Origin: Pseudomonas sp. MM223 | GTDB taxonomy: Bacteria > Pseudomonadota > Gammaproteobacteria > Pseudomonadales > Pseudomonadaceae | DNA length: 64,000 bases | NCBI GenBank assembly: GCA_947090765.1 | Contig: OX352322.1 | Span: 3,207,501 to 3,271,500 of the forward strand | Direction of reading: 5' to 3' | Shown here: positions 1-8,522 of the stretch, in pieces | Position numbering within the stretch: the first letter of the stretch is position 1 | How the letters are laid out: every line of letters starts with the position of its first letter | Program-made: the position numbers and the translations under genes | Notes under the pieces: generated by a model | The model's input: the letters and a program-made list of their open reading frames with translations, nothing else | Told to the model about the DNA's origin: nothing | Database searches by the model: none

Positions 1-662
1 ACCACATCGACCAGGGTAAGCCAGGAGAACAGCGCCATGATGCCCAACAGCCACCAGAAATCCGGTTCGACAAAACCGCTGAGGATGATCAGCAGGTAGA
101 GCACCGGCAAACCCGACCATACCTCCAGCAGGCGTTGGCCGAGCAGGTCGACCCAGCCGCCGTGGTAGCCCTGCAACGCGCCGGCCACCACGCCGATAAA
201 CACGCTGACTACGGTCAGGGCAAAGGCGAACAGCAGCGATACCCGCGTGCCATATAGCACCCGAGCCAGCACATCACGGCCCTGGTCGTCGGTGCCTAGC
301 CAGTTGCTCGTGCTGGGCGGGCTGGGGGTGGGTACCAGCAGGTCGTAGTTGGGGGTATCGGCACTGAACGGGATGGGGGCGAACAGCATCCAGCCGCCCT
401 GGTCCGCTATCAGTTGACGTACATAGGCACTGCGATAGTCGGGCTGAAATGGCAACTGGCCGCCGAATTCCTGTTCGGTATAGCGCTTGAGCGCCGGCAC
501 GTACAGCTCGCCCTTGTAGCCCAGCAGCAGCGGCTTGTCGTTGGCCACCAGCTCTGCGCCCAGGCACAGCAGCAGAAGGCCGGCGAACAGCCACAGCGAG
601 ACCCAGCCGAGGCGGTTGCGGCGAAAGCGTTGCAGGCGTCGACGCGAGACGGGCGAAAGCAT
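1..662 (-). CDS. yejE: Peptide/microcin C ABC transporter permease YejE (3' truncated by window edge)
   Basis: Inner-membrane permease of a YejABEF-type oligopeptide importer. The visible ~220 residues start with an Arg-rich cytoplasmic N-terminus (MLSPVSRRR), then a first membrane helix, a periplasmic part, the NWLGTDDQGRD motif typical of OppC/DppC-type permeases, and more membrane helices. The ATG at 660-662 overlaps the stop of yejB (TGATG), so the two are translationally coupled. The gene continues beyond base 1; the ATPase (yejF) would be expected further out. Family is clear; substrate is inferred from the neighbours. Confidence 0.88.
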   Translation of the reverse strand, partial: MLSPVSRRRLQRFRRNRLGWVSLWLFAGLLLLCLGAELVANDKPLLLGYKGELYVPALKRYTEQEFGGQLPFQPDYRSAYVRQLIADQGGWMLFAPIPFSADTPNYDLLVPTPSPPSTSNWLGTDDQGRDVLARVLYGTRVSLLFAFALTVVSVFIGVVAGALQGYHGGWVDLLGQRLLEVWSGLPVLYLLIILSGFVEPDFWWLLGIMALFSWLTLVDV

Positions 663-1720
663 CAGTGCGCCCTCGTGTCAAAATCGATACGTGGGTCGAG
701 CAGGGTGTACGACAGGTCGCCGATCAGGCGAATCAACAGGCCCGCCAGGGTGAAGATGAACAGCGTGCCGAACACCACCGGGTAATCCCGCGATACTGCC
801 GCCTCGTAGCTCATGCGGCCCAGGCCATCAAGCGAGAAGATCACCTCGATCAGCAACGAGCCGGCGAAAAACACCGTGATCAGTGCCTGCGGCAAGCCGG
901 CCACCACCAGCAGCATGGCATTGCGCAGGACATGGCCGTACAGCACCCGGCGCTCACTCAGGCCCTTGGCCCGGGCGGTGACCACGTACTGGCGGGAAAT
1001 CTCGTCGAGGAAGGCGTTTTTGGTCAGCAACGTAAGGGTCGCAAAACCACCGATCACCAGCGCCCCGACCGGCAGCACCAGGTGCCAGAAGTAGTCGGCC
1101 ACCTTGCCCAACAAGCTGAGCTCGTCGAAATTTTCCGAGACCAGGCCACGTACCGGGAACCAGTTCAGCGAGGTGCCACCGGCAAACAGCACGATCAACA
1201 GCAAGGCGAACAGAAACGAGGGCAGGGCGTAGCCGATCACGATCAGCGCGCTGCTCCAGGCATCGAAGCGGCTGCCGTGGCGCACCGCCTTGCGGATGCC
1301 CAGCGGAATCGACACCAGGTAGGTGATCAGGGTGGCCCAGAACCCCAGCGACAGCGTGACCGGAAGCTTGTCGAGGATCAGGTCGGTGACCTTGGCGCCG
1401 CGGAAGAAGCTGCTGCCAAAATCCAGGCGGGCATACTGGCCGAGCATCAACCACAGGCGTTCGGGGGCGGACTTGTCAAAGCCGTACTGGCGCTTGATCT
1501 CTTCGATCAGTTTCGGGTCCAGGCCGCGGGTGGCACGCGACTCGCTGTGCACCACCTCGGCGCGGGCGCCGGGTGCGCCGCCACCGAGGCCTTGCAGGCG
1601 CGCCACGGCCTGTTCCACAGGGCCACCCGGCGCGGCCTGGACGATGGCAAAATTGACCAGCAGGATTGCCAGCAGCGTCGGGATGATCAACAACAGGCGG
1701 CGCAGGATGTAAGTGGTCAT
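662..1720 (-). CDS. yejB: Peptide/microcin C ABC transporter permease YejB
   Basis: Permease of the YejABEF importer, 352 residues. It begins [19 protein letters not shown], the usual OppB/YejB first helix, and carries the binding-protein-dependent transport domain with the EAA-like loop ([20 protein letters not shown]) that contacts the ATPase. Start chosen at ATG 1718-1720 because it overlaps the yejA stop (ATGA); a longer reading would run into yejA. Its stop overlaps the yejE start. Order yejA-yejB-yejE is that of the E. coli operon. Confidence 0.92.
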   Translation of the reverse strand: MTTYILRRLLLIIPTLLAILLVNFAIVQAAPGGPVEQAVARLQGLGGGAPGARAEVVHSESRATRGLDPKLIEEIKRQYGFDKSAPERLWLMLGQYARLDFGSSFFRGAKVTDLILDKLPVTLSLGFWATLITYLVSIPLGIRKAVRHGSRFDAWSSALIVIGYALPSFLFALLLIVLFAGGTSLNWFPVRGLVSENFDELSLLGKVADYFWHLVLPVGALVIGGFATLTLLTKNAFLDEISRQYVVTARAKGLSERRVLYGHVLRNAMLLVVAGLPQALITVFFAGSLLIEVIFSLDGLGRMSYEAAVSRDYPVVFGTLFIFTLAGLLIRLIGDLSYTLLDPRIDFDTRAH

Positions 1721-3540
1721 GGCGAGGCCTTCCGGCGTTCGGCCATTTGCGCGTTGGTCAGCGGGGTGGGGCTTACCTCCCACCAGGTGTCCAGGCCCTC
1801 GTCATAGGCGGCCTGGACCTTGGGCAGGCCGAAGCGGTTCCACCAGGCGGTGGAGCTGCCTGGCGGGTAGTAGTTGGGGATCCAGTAGTAGTTCCATTGC
1901 AGCACCCGGTCCAGGGCATGGGCGTGGTGCAGCATGTCGGCCTGGGTGTCGGCGCGCACCAGGCCTTCGATCAGGTGGTCAACGGCCGGGTCCTGCAACA
2001 CCATCAGGTTGTTCGAGCCAGGGTCGTGGGCGGCTGCAGAGCCAAAATAGTTGTACAGTTCGGCCCCGGGAGACAGGGTGACCGGGTAGCCGGTGACGAT
2101 CATGTCGTAATCGCGCGCCATCAGCCGGTTGACGTACTGGGCCGAATCGACGTTGCGGATGTTAAGGGTGACGCCGATTTGTGCCAGGTTGCGCTTCCAC
2201 GGCAGCAGCAGGCGCTCCAGGCCTGACTGGCCATTGAGGAAGGTGAATGCCAACGGTGTGCCCTGGCTGTTCACCAGGCGGTCACCTTCGGGGTGCCAGC
2301 CGGCTTGCTCAAGCAATTCCAGGGCCTGCAACTGCTGTTTGCGGATAATCCCCGAGCCATCGGTGACCGGGGCAGTGAATACGGTGGTAAAGACCTCATC
2401 CGGTACAGTACCACGCAGTGGTTCGAGCAGCTTCAGCTCGCCGGCATCCGGCAGCTTGCGCGCCGCCAGCGGGGTGTTGGAGAACACGCTCTGCTGGCGA
2501 ATGTACAGGTTGCGCATCATTTGCCGGTTGCTCCACTCGTAGTCCCACAACATGCCCAGTGCCTGGCGTACGCGCCGGTCCTTGAACTGCGGCTGGTCGA
2601 GGTTGAACACGAAACCTTGGGCAACCTGTGGTTTGGCCGGGCCCAGGTGGGCGCGTTGCAGGCGGCCGTCGTCCAGTTGCGCGCCGTTGTAGCCCAAGGT
2701 GTAGGCGGTGGCGGAGAACTCGCGGTTGTAGTCGTAGCCACCGCCTTTGAGCACCTGCCGCGCCACTTCGGTGTCGCCGAAGTACTCGATACGCAGCTTG
2801 TCGAAATTGTAGCGGCCGCGGCTGGCGGGCAGGTTGCGCGCCCACCAGGCCGGGTTGCGCTCGAAGGTGATGCTGCGGCCGTTGTCGATACGCCCAATGC
2901 GATACGGCCCGCTGCCGACCGGCTTGTCGAAACCGGCGCCATTGGCGAAGTCGCGCTGCTGCCAGTCATGTTCGGGCAGTACCGGCAGGCTGGCGAGGTC
3001 CAGTGCCAGGGTGCGGCCGTGGTCGGGCTTGAAGTCAAAGCGCACATGCTGCGGGCCTTCCACAGTCACGCCGGCCACGTCGGCGAACTGGGTGCGGTAC
3101 TTGAGGCTGCCCTTGCTCATCAACAGCTTGAAGGTGAAACGTACGTCCTCGGCGCGCACTGGCTTGCCATCGGCGAACGTGGCGCGCGGGTCTATCTCGA
3201 AACGCAGCCAGGCATCGTCCGGGCCACGCTCCATGTTCCGGGCGATCAGGCCATAGACGGTGTAGGGTTCATCGAACGAGCGAACCGCCAGTGGCGCGTA
3301 AAGCAGGCCGTCGACTTCGCTGACGCCGATGCCTTTGTCGATGTATGGCAGGATATGGTCGAACTGGCCGATCTCGATGGCCGAGCGGCGCAAGATGCCG
3401 CCCTTGGGGGCGTTGGGGTTGACGTAGTCGAAATGCTGGAAGCTGGCGTTGTAGCGGGGGGCTTCGTCGTAGACGGTGAGGGCGTGGGTGGGAGCCGCCT
3501 GTGTACTGAATGCAAGACAAAACAGAAGCAGGCTGCACAA
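1717..3540 (-). CDS. yejA: Periplasmic extracellular solute-binding protein YejA (family 5), start uncertain
   Basis: Periplasmic peptide-binding protein that delivers substrate to YejBE. The mature part ([20 protein letters not shown] onward) is a complete SBP family 5 protein of about 600 residues. The 5' end is odd. A REP inverted pair ends two bases before the TTG at 3538-3540, which would give a short hydrophobic signal peptide ([14 protein letters not shown]) with no basic n-region. The first in-frame ATG is at 3645, so starting there would translate the REP itself into 35 residues. I give the TTG start, with low certainty for that point only. The stop overlaps yejB (ATGA). Confidence 0.82.
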   Translation of the reverse strand: MCSLLLFCLAFSTQAAPTHALTVYDEAPRYNASFQHFDYVNPNAPKGGILRRSAIEIGQFDHILPYIDKGIGVSEVDGLLYAPLAVRSFDEPYTVYGLIARNMERGPDDAWLRFEIDPRATFADGKPVRAEDVRFTFKLLMSKGSLKYRTQFADVAGVTVEGPQHVRFDFKPDHGRTLALDLASLPVLPEHDWQQRDFANGAGFDKPVGSGPYRIGRIDNGRSITFERNPAWWARNLPASRGRYNFDKLRIEYFGDTEVARQVLKGGGYDYNREFSATAYTLGYNGAQLDDGRLQRAHLGPAKPQVAQGFVFNLDQPQFKDRRVRQALGMLWDYEWSNRQMMRNLYIRQQSVFSNTPLAARKLPDAGELKLLEPLRGTVPDEVFTTVFTAPVTDGSGIIRKQQLQALELLEQAGWHPEGDRLVNSQGTPLAFTFLNGQSGLERLLLPWKRNLAQIGVTLNIRNVDSAQYVNRLMARDYDMIVTGYPVTLSPGAELYNYFGSAAAHDPGSNNLMVLQDPAVDHLIEGLVRADTQADMLHHAHALDRVLQWNYYWIPNYYPPGSSTAWWNRFGLPKVQAAYDEGLDTWWEVSPTPLTNAQMAERRKASP

Positions 3541-3541
3541 A

Positions 3542-3634
3542 CCCTGTGGGAGCGGGCATGCCCGCGAATGCGTCAGAGCAGGCAATGATATTGCCTGATC
3601 TGGCCTCTTCGCGGGCACGCCCGCTCCCACAGGG
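3542..3634. repeat. REP inverted pair at the 5' end of yejA
   Basis: Two arms, 3542-3568 and 3608-3634, are near-perfect reverse complements (ccctgtgggagcgggc... and its mirror). A smaller hairpin (aggcaa/ttgcct) lies between them. It fills the space where the yejA promoter, RBS or signal-peptide codons would be expected. Confidence 0.9.
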
Positions 3635-3658
3635 GATCTGATCACCGGGAGGGGTGAA

Positions 3659-3940
3659 TCAGTCCTGGCGGCTGGTCACTTCCAGCAGGTGGTAGCCGAA
3701 CTGGGTCTTCACCGGGCCTTGTACGGTGTTGACCGGAGCGCTGAACACCACGGTGTCGAATTCCTTGACCATCTGGCCTGGGCCGAACGAACCCAGGTCA
3801 CCGCCTTGACGGCTGGACGGGCAGGTGGAGTTGGCTTTGGCGATTTCAGCGAAGTCGGCGCCTGCTTCGATCTGGGCTTTCAGTTCGTTGCATTTCTCTT
3901 CGCTGCTGACCAGGATGTGGCGGGCGGTTGCACGGGCCAT
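3659..3940 (-). CDS. ppiC: Parvulin-type peptidyl-prolyl cis-trans isomerase (PpiC-like)
   Basis: A 93-residue single-domain rotamase that speeds cis-trans isomerisation of prolyl bonds. It starts MARATARHILVSSEEKCNEL, with the parvulin HILV motif, then FAEIAKANSTCPS, GGDLGSFGPGQMV and a C-terminal FGYHLLEVT, the full core of a PpiC protein. There is no signal peptide, so it is cytoplasmic. A clear AAGGAG ribosome site precedes ATG 3938-3940. It sits downstream of aroF, separated by a weak terminator. Confidence 0.93.
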   Translation of the reverse strand: MARATARHILVSSEEKCNELKAQIEAGADFAEIAKANSTCPSSRQGGDLGSFGPGQMVKEFDTVVFSAPVNTVQGPVKTQFGYHLLEVTSRQD

Positions 3941-3960
3941 GGGTACTGCTCCTTGGGGTA

Positions 3961-3986
3961 AAAAGGCAAGCCTAGCGCACTTGCTT
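3961..3986 (-). terminator. Weak intrinsic terminator after aroF
   Basis: On the minus strand a GCAAG/CTTGC stem (3966-3970 with 3980-3984) with a 9-base loop is followed by CC and then a run of five T. It lies just past the aroF stop at 4020. The stem is short, so read-through into ppiC is possible. Confidence 0.45.
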
Positions 3987-4019
3987 GGGGTATGTCTCGC
4001 CAGGCTCGCAAGCTTCGGC

Positions 4020-5081
4020 TTACAGTTTTTGTGCGGCCTCACGCAACAGGGTTTCAGTCGAGGCCCAGCCCAGGCAGCCGTCGGTGATCGACACACCGTA
4101 CTTCAGTGCCCCCTTGCCCAGCGCCTGGCAGCCATCGAACAGGTGCCCCTCTATCATCACGCCAACGATCGAGCGGTCGCCGGCCAGGCGTTGTTCCAGC
4201 ACATCGTTGAACACCGCTGGCTGGCGAGCCGGGTCCTTGCCGCTGTTGGCGTGGCTGCAATCGACCATGATCCGCGCCTGCAACCCTACCTTGGCCAAGG
4301 CCTGACGGGCCATGGCAATGCTGTTGGCATCGTAGTTGGGGCCCTTGTGGCCACCGCGCAGCACCAGGTGCGTGTCGGGGTTGCCCAGGGTTTCGATGAT
4401 TGCCGGGTGGCCCTGCGCATCCATGCCGAAGTGGCGGTGCGGGTGGGCAGCGCTGCGCATGGCGTCGCTGGCGACGGCGATGCCGCCATCGGTGCCGTTC
4501 TTGAACCCGACCGGCAGCTCCAGGCCACTGACCATTTCGCGGTGAATTTGCGATTCGGTGGTGCGTGCGCCAATCGCGGCCCAGGCCAGCAGGTCGTCGA
4601 AGTAGCCGGCGGCCATCGGTTGCAGCAGCTCGGTCGCAACCGGCAGGCCACGCTCGATCATGCTCAGCATCAGCCCACGGGACAAGGCGATACCCGAGTG
4701 CATGTCGTCGCTGCCATCAAGGTGCGGGTCGTAGGCCAGGCCTTTCCAGCCCACGGTAGTACGCGGTTTTTCGACGTAGGCGCGCATCACCAGCAGCAGC
4801 TTGTCATCGACTTCACGGCTGAGGGCGGCCAGGCGGTCGGCGTATTCCAGGGCCGAGCGGGGGTCGTGGATAGAGCACGGGCCGACGATGACCAGCAGGC
4901 GCTCGTCGCGGCCTTCGAGGATGTTGCGGATGGCTTGGCGGTGAGCCTGGACTTGCTGGGCCAGTTCACTGGACAACGGCATCTGCTGCTTGAGCAGGTG
5001 GGGGCTGGGCAGGCGCTTGCTGACGGTGGTGTTGGCTGCTTGCGGCTGGGTCAGGGGCAGGGCGAGGTTGGAAGCTTGCAT
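4020..5081 (-). CDS. aroF: 3-deoxy-7-phosphoheptulonate (DAHP) synthase, class I
   Basis: Condenses phosphoenolpyruvate with erythrose 4-phosphate, the first step of the shikimate pathway. The 353-residue protein has the class I signatures: VGPCSIHDP near residue 66, MRAYVEKPRTTVGWKG, the ALSRG / ATELLQP segment, GFKNGTDG, LRGGHKGPNYD, and DCSHANSGKD near the C-terminus. Length matches the AroF/G/H family. ATG 5079-5081 is preceded by AGGGA. A 450-base leader with two aromatic-rich peptides and a terminator lies upstream, which argues for control by aromatic amino acid supply. Which amino acid gives feedback inhibition cannot be read with certainty; the Tyr-rich leaders favour tyrosine. Confidence 0.93.
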   Translation of the reverse strand: MQASNLALPLTQPQAANTTVSKRLPSPHLLKQQMPLSSELAQQVQAHRQAIRNILEGRDERLLVIVGPCSIHDPRSALEYADRLAALSREVDDKLLLVMRAYVEKPRTTVGWKGLAYDPHLDGSDDMHSGIALSRGLMLSMIERGLPVATELLQPMAAGYFDDLLAWAAIGARTTESQIHREMVSGLELPVGFKNGTDGGIAVASDAMRSAAHPHRHFGMDAQGHPAIIETLGNPDTHLVLRGGHKGPNYDANSIAMARQALAKVGLQARIMVDCSHANSGKDPARQPAVFNDVLEQRLAGDRSIVGVMIEGHLFDGCQALGKGALKYGVSITDGCLGWASTETLLREAAQKL

Positions 5082-5129
5082 GGCGTTTTTCCCTGGGCGG
5101 ACGGCGGGTTCTGGCCCGCGTGGTCGGCC

Positions 5130-5279
5130 CTATCGAGGTGTTCGACAGATCGTTGAATTCGTATTGGCTGCTGCTTTGCCACCTGTAGAAGACCGGTCGG
5201 AGGCGGCAGGCTGGCCCGAACGGGATTGGCTAAATCGCCAGGCATAGGTGTTTGCGTAGTAATAAGTGGCGTAGTTCAT
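5130..5279 (-). CDS. Second Tyr-rich leader peptide, 49 residues
   Basis: Small ORF between the attenuator terminator and aroF. It begins MNYATYYYANTYAWRF: five Tyr, one Trp and one Phe in the first 16 residues, then an unremarkable Ser/Ala-rich tail. ATG 5277-5279 has a good GAGGA ribosome site 8 bases upstream. Its stop is 48 bases before aroF, and a GCGGG/CCCGC hairpin (5104-5119) lies just upstream of the aroF ribosome site. The composition suggests a ribosome-stalling sensor of charged tyrosine tRNA. Function is inferred. Confidence 0.65.
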   Translation of the reverse strand: MNYATYYYANTYAWRFSQSRSGQPAASDRSSTGGKAAANTNSTICRTPR

Positions 5280-5327
5280 GAATCTGTCCTCAATATGAAT
5301 CGGTGTTGTTCAAAGGCCTGAAAAGCA

Positions 5328-5359
5328 AAACCCCCGGTCGGGGAGCCGACCGGGGGTTT
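5328..5359 (-). terminator. Attenuator: intrinsic terminator between the two leader peptides
   Basis: A perfect 14-bp stem (5328-5341 with 5346-5359) and a 4-base loop, followed on the minus strand by TTTTGCTTTT. It lies 57 bases after leader peptide 1 and 49 bases before leader peptide 2, with no complete gene in front of it, which is the layout of an amino-acid attenuator. I could not derive a convincing antiterminator fold by hand. Confidence 0.85.
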
Positions 5360-5393
5360 GAGTATTCTCATGTTCGGCGGCCCCTCGAAGGTG

Positions 5394-5416
5394 GGCGCCG
5401 TGTGGGTATCGGCGCC
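5394..5416 (-). promoter_or_regulatory. Candidate 1:2 pause hairpin after leader peptide 1
   Basis: Two copies of ggcgcc (5394-5399 and 5411-5416) can pair around an 11-base loop. The hairpin begins within the stop codon of leader peptide 1, where attenuators carry the pause structure. Confidence 0.5.
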
Positions 5417-5535
5417 TAGTGGCTAAACCAATACCCAAAGTAATAGCTGGCAGGTGCCACGCAGCCGGCAACGGCCAGCACAGGGCGCAGGTTGCGACCG
5501 GTGTGGTTGGCGTGGTTGCGGGTGTGTTTCGGCAT
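5416..5535 (-). CDS. First aromatic leader peptide, 39 residues
   Basis: A 39-residue ORF with a strong GGAGAG ribosome site before ATG 5533-5535. After a basic N-terminus (MPKHTRNHANHTGR) it ends SYYFGYWFSH, six aromatic residues in seven positions covering Tyr, Phe and Trp, just before the stop. A hairpin and an intrinsic terminator follow. This is the arrangement of trp/phe-type leader peptides, here sensing all three aromatic amino acids ahead of DAHP synthase. Not a structural protein by any visible feature. Confidence 0.8.
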   Translation of the reverse strand: MPKHTRNHANHTGRNLRPVLAVAGCVAPASYYFGYWFSH

Positions 5536-5610
5536 GTTGCTCTCCAGTGAATGAGCCCGAGCTTACTTCAGTTTCACCGGGCCATTCAATGGATAAATGC
5601 TATGGGGCCG

Positions 5611-5639
5611 ATCATTTATTTTTGTACTGTTTGGTTCAA
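5611..5639 (-). promoter_or_regulatory. Possible sigma-70 promoter for the aroF leader
   Basis: Minus-strand TTGAAC (5634-5639) and AATGAT (5611-5616) are spaced by 17 bases, about 75 bases upstream of leader peptide 1. The -10 match is poor. The -35 overlaps the stop codon of the upstream PEBP-like gene. Confidence 0.35.
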
Positions 5640-6188
5640 TGGCCGTAACGCCCGACCAGGCTCTGCGCGCCCAAGGCGTGGCCTTGCAGCAACTGCAACA
5701 GGCCGCTGCGGTCCAGGCCCTCGGGCAGTGTGCCTAATGGCAGGTCGGTGGCGATGAGGGTCAGTGCGTAATGGTGCGGGTTATCGCCAGCAGGTGGGCA
5801 GGGGCCCCGGTAGCTGAGGGTGCCACGGGAGTTGCGCCCAACCGTCACGTATTGCCCACTCAGCCCCGCCGTACCTGCCTTTAGCCCATCCTGCTCCGGG
5901 TCGATGTTGTAGGCGACCCAGTGCACCACGCCGATACCCTTGCCGCCGTCCGGGTCGAACATGATCAGCGCCAGCGACCGGGTACCTGCGGGCAGGTTTT
6001 CCCAGCTCAGTTGCGGGGTACGCTCTTCGCCGGCGCCGCAGGCCGGGTCTGGTCCGACCTGTTGCAGGGCGATCACGCCACCGTCGGTGAACGACGAAGA
6101 AGCTGATCGACAGCGCGCCTTGGTTGCTGCTGTTGGCCAGGGCCGTACAGGGCAGCAGGGCTGCGAGCAGCCAGGGTTTGACGTTCAT
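5636..6188 (-). pseudogene. YbhB/YbcL-type PEBP family protein, apparent +1 frameshift
   Basis: Phosphatidylethanolamine-binding-protein fold, probably periplasmic. The N-terminal part (from ATG 6186-6188) is a signal peptide, MNVKPWLLAALLPCTALA, followed by about 16 residues. The rest is in another frame: DGGVIALQQVGPDPACGAG, LSWENLPAGTRSLALIMFDP (the PEBP D-P-D motif), VVHWVAYNI and YRGPCPPAGDNPHHY. The frame switch falls at about 6085-6101. Removing one base there restores a single ~184-residue PEBP protein. Either a recent mutation or a sequence error; both halves look otherwise intact. Confidence 0.8.
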
Positions 6189-6235
6189 GGCGAATCCTTG
6201 GCGGGGCTTTGGGCGCAGTGTAGACGAGGCGAACC

Positions 6236-6544
6236 TTAGTGGCTGTCCTGGTCCTCGGCGGTGCCGCCAGTGTGCCCGGCGCCGGAGCCCGTCGCCTCGC
6301 CTGTGCTGTTGGAGCCGCCGGCGGCGCCGTCGGCAGCATCGCTGTTGCTGCCGGTGTTGCTGCTGTCGTTGTCCTGGCCACTGCCGGGGCTGTTGACGCT
6401 GCTGTCGTCACCGGCGGTCTTGCCGCCAGACTGGTCGGTCTGCGGTCGGCTGTCGGTGTTGGTGTCGGTAGCAGCGAAGGTGGTGCCGGCAAGGCTGGTC
6501 AGGGCGAGCGCCAGGCACAGGGAAAGGGAGCGAATGCGGATCAT
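6236..6544 (-). CDS. Secreted low-complexity Ser/Gly/Asp/Asn-rich protein
   Basis: A 102-residue protein. Residues 1-24 (MIRIRSLSLCLALALTSLAG and on to TFA) form a clean signal peptide. The remainder is almost free of hydrophobic residues and rich in Ser, Gly, Asp, Asn and Thr, so it should be disordered and acidic outside the inner membrane. ATG 6542-6544 has a GGAGACG ribosome site. I do not recognise a family and assign no function. Confidence 0.7.
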   Translation of the reverse strand: MIRIRSLSLCLALALTSLAGTTFAATDTNTDSRPQTDQSGGKTAGDDSSVNSPGSGQDNDSSNTGSNSDAADGAAGGSNSTGEATGSGAGHTGGTAEDQDSH

Positions 6545-6630
6545 GGAACGTCTCCTTGGCGGATGATCTGTCATTCGTTTGGCCAAGGGAGGAAGGTGTG
6601 GTGCCTTCTGGGCGACGGGTGGTCATTTCT

Positions 6631-6702
6631 GGGGCTGCTTTGCAGCCCAATCGCGACGCAAGGCCGCTCCCACAAGGAATGCGATTTCCTGTGAAAGCGG
6701 CC
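6631..6702. repeat. REP element with a degenerate second arm
   Basis: ggggctgctttgcagccc forms a hairpin at 6631-6648 and continues into the REP core gcaaggccgctcccaca. The opposing arm near 6683-6702 (tttcctgtgaaagcggcc) is diverged. Confidence 0.75.
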
Positions 6703-6708
6703 CAGGAA

Positions 6709-8007
6709 TCAATGAGATTCTGAGCGCTGTGCTGGCGTCGGGCTTTCCACCGGCTCCAGCGGCGGATGCTCCTGCGCCGCATGCATCAGGTCTTCGGTCA
6801 CCCGCAGCTCGGCGCCGGTTGGCGAAAAGGTGGTCGAAGCGGTGAACGGTGCCGGGTGCTCTGCAGCCGGGCGCTTGCCGCGGCGCCACATGAAGAAGCA
6901 CACCATGGCCAGGTTGACTACGGCAAAGGCCCAGAACAAGCCGGCCTCGCCAAACTCGGTCATCATCGGCGAAATCGCCACCGGTGCCATCGCCGAGCCC
7001 AGCGAGTTGATCAGCAGCAAGCCTTGAATCATCGGTACCAGTGCATCGGACGGCGCCCGGTCAGCCGCATGGCTGACCGCCACCGGGTACAGCGTGAACA
7101 CGCCGCCACCCAGCAGGAACAGCATGGCCGGCAGCAGGAACGAGTCCGAGGGCAGGAACACTGTGACCAGCGAAAGCACTACGCACAGCGCAGCCAGGGC
7201 GATCAGTACATCCTGGCGGTCCTTGCGGTCGGACCAGCGGCCCACCGGGTATTGCAGCAACATGGCGCCGAGGATCACCCAGGCCATCATGTTGCCGACC
7301 TCGCCCACCGCCAGGCCGATGCGCTGCAAATACAGCGGCAGCAGGGCATAGATACCGGCAATCGCCACGCCCGAACCGAAGCAGCCAACCAGGCCCGACG
7401 GCGCCACACCCAGCAATTGGCGGGGCTTGAGGGGCTCGACCTGGTCCAGCAATGGCGATACCCGCGGCAGGATCACGATAGGCAGCACCGACAGGGCCGC
7501 CAGCACGCCAGCCAACATGAAGGGTGCCGTATCGCCAAGCTGGGTGATTTCGCCAAGGCCTGCCTGGGCGATTACCCCGGCGCCGTAGAAGGCAATCATG
7601 TACAGCGCCAGCAGGCGGCCGCGGATCTTGGCGTCGCCGGCCAGCAGCAGCCAGCTTTCGATCACCAGGAACACGCCAACTGCCGCCCAACCGTTTATCA
7701 GGCGTAGCACCGACCACCAGGTGACGTCGTAGAACAGCCCCTGCAGCAGGATGGTCGCGCCGATCAGCGAAGCGAAGCTTGTGTAGGCGCGGATATGGCC
7801 GATGCGCAAGATCAGCCGGTCGTTGAAGATGGCACCCAGGGTCAGGCCGATGAAGTAGGTGGACGAGACGACACCGATGGTGGTGGCCGATTCACCGGCA
7901 GCGCCCAGGCGCAGGGTAGTCAGGGAAGACATGAAGCCGTTGCCCAGGGCAATGATGAACAGCCCGAGCAGGGGCGCCAGCGCCATGGCCAGCAAACGCG
8001 GAGACAT
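6709..8007 (-). CDS. MFS transporter (YcaD-like)
   Basis: A 432-residue major facilitator with twelve predicted membrane segments, beginning MSPRLLAMALAPLLGLFIIA. It carries the loop 2-3 motif FNDRLILRIGHIR and a similar YPVGRWSDRKDRQD in the second half, as in the YcaD/YfkF-type MFS group. The last ~45 residues are a hydrophilic tail. ATG 8005-8007 was chosen over a longer reading because it has an AGAGG site and starts at the first helix. Substrate unknown. Confidence 0.85.
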   Translation of the reverse strand: MSPRLLAMALAPLLGLFIIALGNGFMSSLTTLRLGAAGESATTIGVVSSTYFIGLTLGAIFNDRLILRIGHIRAYTSFASLIGATILLQGLFYDVTWWSVLRLINGWAAVGVFLVIESWLLLAGDAKIRGRLLALYMIAFYGAGVIAQAGLGEITQLGDTAPFMLAGVLAALSVLPIVILPRVSPLLDQVEPLKPRQLLGVAPSGLVGCFGSGVAIAGIYALLPLYLQRIGLAVGEVGNMMAWVILGAMLLQYPVGRWSDRKDRQDVLIALAALCVVLSLVTVFLPSDSFLLPAMLFLLGGGVFTLYPVAVSHAADRAPSDALVPMIQGLLLINSLGSAMAPVAISPMMTEFGEAGLFWAFAVVNLAMVCFFMWRRGKRPAAEHPAPFTASTTFSPTGAELRVTEDLMHAAQEHPPLEPVESPTPAQRSESH

Positions 8008-8522
8008 ACGAACCTCTAGTTGGATGAGCGGAATGAGCGCCTTCTCGGACGCGCACACCGGCTCGACCCGACAAGGGGCGAGTGGCTACACGGATGCGAC
8101 CTGGGCAAGACTCAACCGCTGAGCCTGTCGGGAACAGGGCTGCGCGGGGAGGGTTGAGCCTATTTCACATGTGCGTTCATGTGTTCAGGCACGGACTCTG
8201 TCATTGCTGCGGGTTGCCACCGTTCAAGGCGACGGGCGAAAAGGAAGCGGGATTCTACGGGCTTGGGAGCTTTTGCCCAAGGGGCATCGGCATGCGACGA
8301 GACGCCGCAGTCCAAGGGCGACATGAATGTGTCTTGGGCAGACATCCAGGGGCCGCTGTGCGGCCCAATCGCCGGCAAGCCAGCTCCCACAGGAAGCGTG
8401 CTATTTCCAAGGCATGTGCAATGCCTGTGGGAGCTGGCTTGCCGGCGATTGGGCTGCAAAGCAGCCCCGGCCATCTCATGGACTGCTGCATAATGCTGAA
8501 CCCACACCAAGGAAGGCCCACC
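8008..8522. other. 515-base intergenic region with a dyad and a REP pair
   Basis: No gene is supported here. The part next to the MFS gene holds a dyad CACATG-N6-CATGTG (8166-8183), a possible operator. The part next to the AEC gene is filled by a REP pair, listed separately. Divergent promoters for both flanking genes should lie here, but I could not identify them. Confidence 0.6.
8349..8468. repeat. REP inverted pair
   Basis: Two long reverse-complementary arms (cgccggcaagccagctccca and its mirror), each flanked by a ggccgc/gcagcccc hairpin, separated by about 30 bases. Confidence 0.9.

Noticed and set aside
3825..5156. A 443-codon plus-strand frame opposite DAHP synthase
   Set aside because: Antisense shadow; DAHP synthase motifs on the other strand are decisive.
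8346..8470. Palindromic repeats considered as a CRISPR array
   Set aside because: They are two mirror-image REP arms, not direct repeats with regular spacers. The same holds for the other REP pairs.
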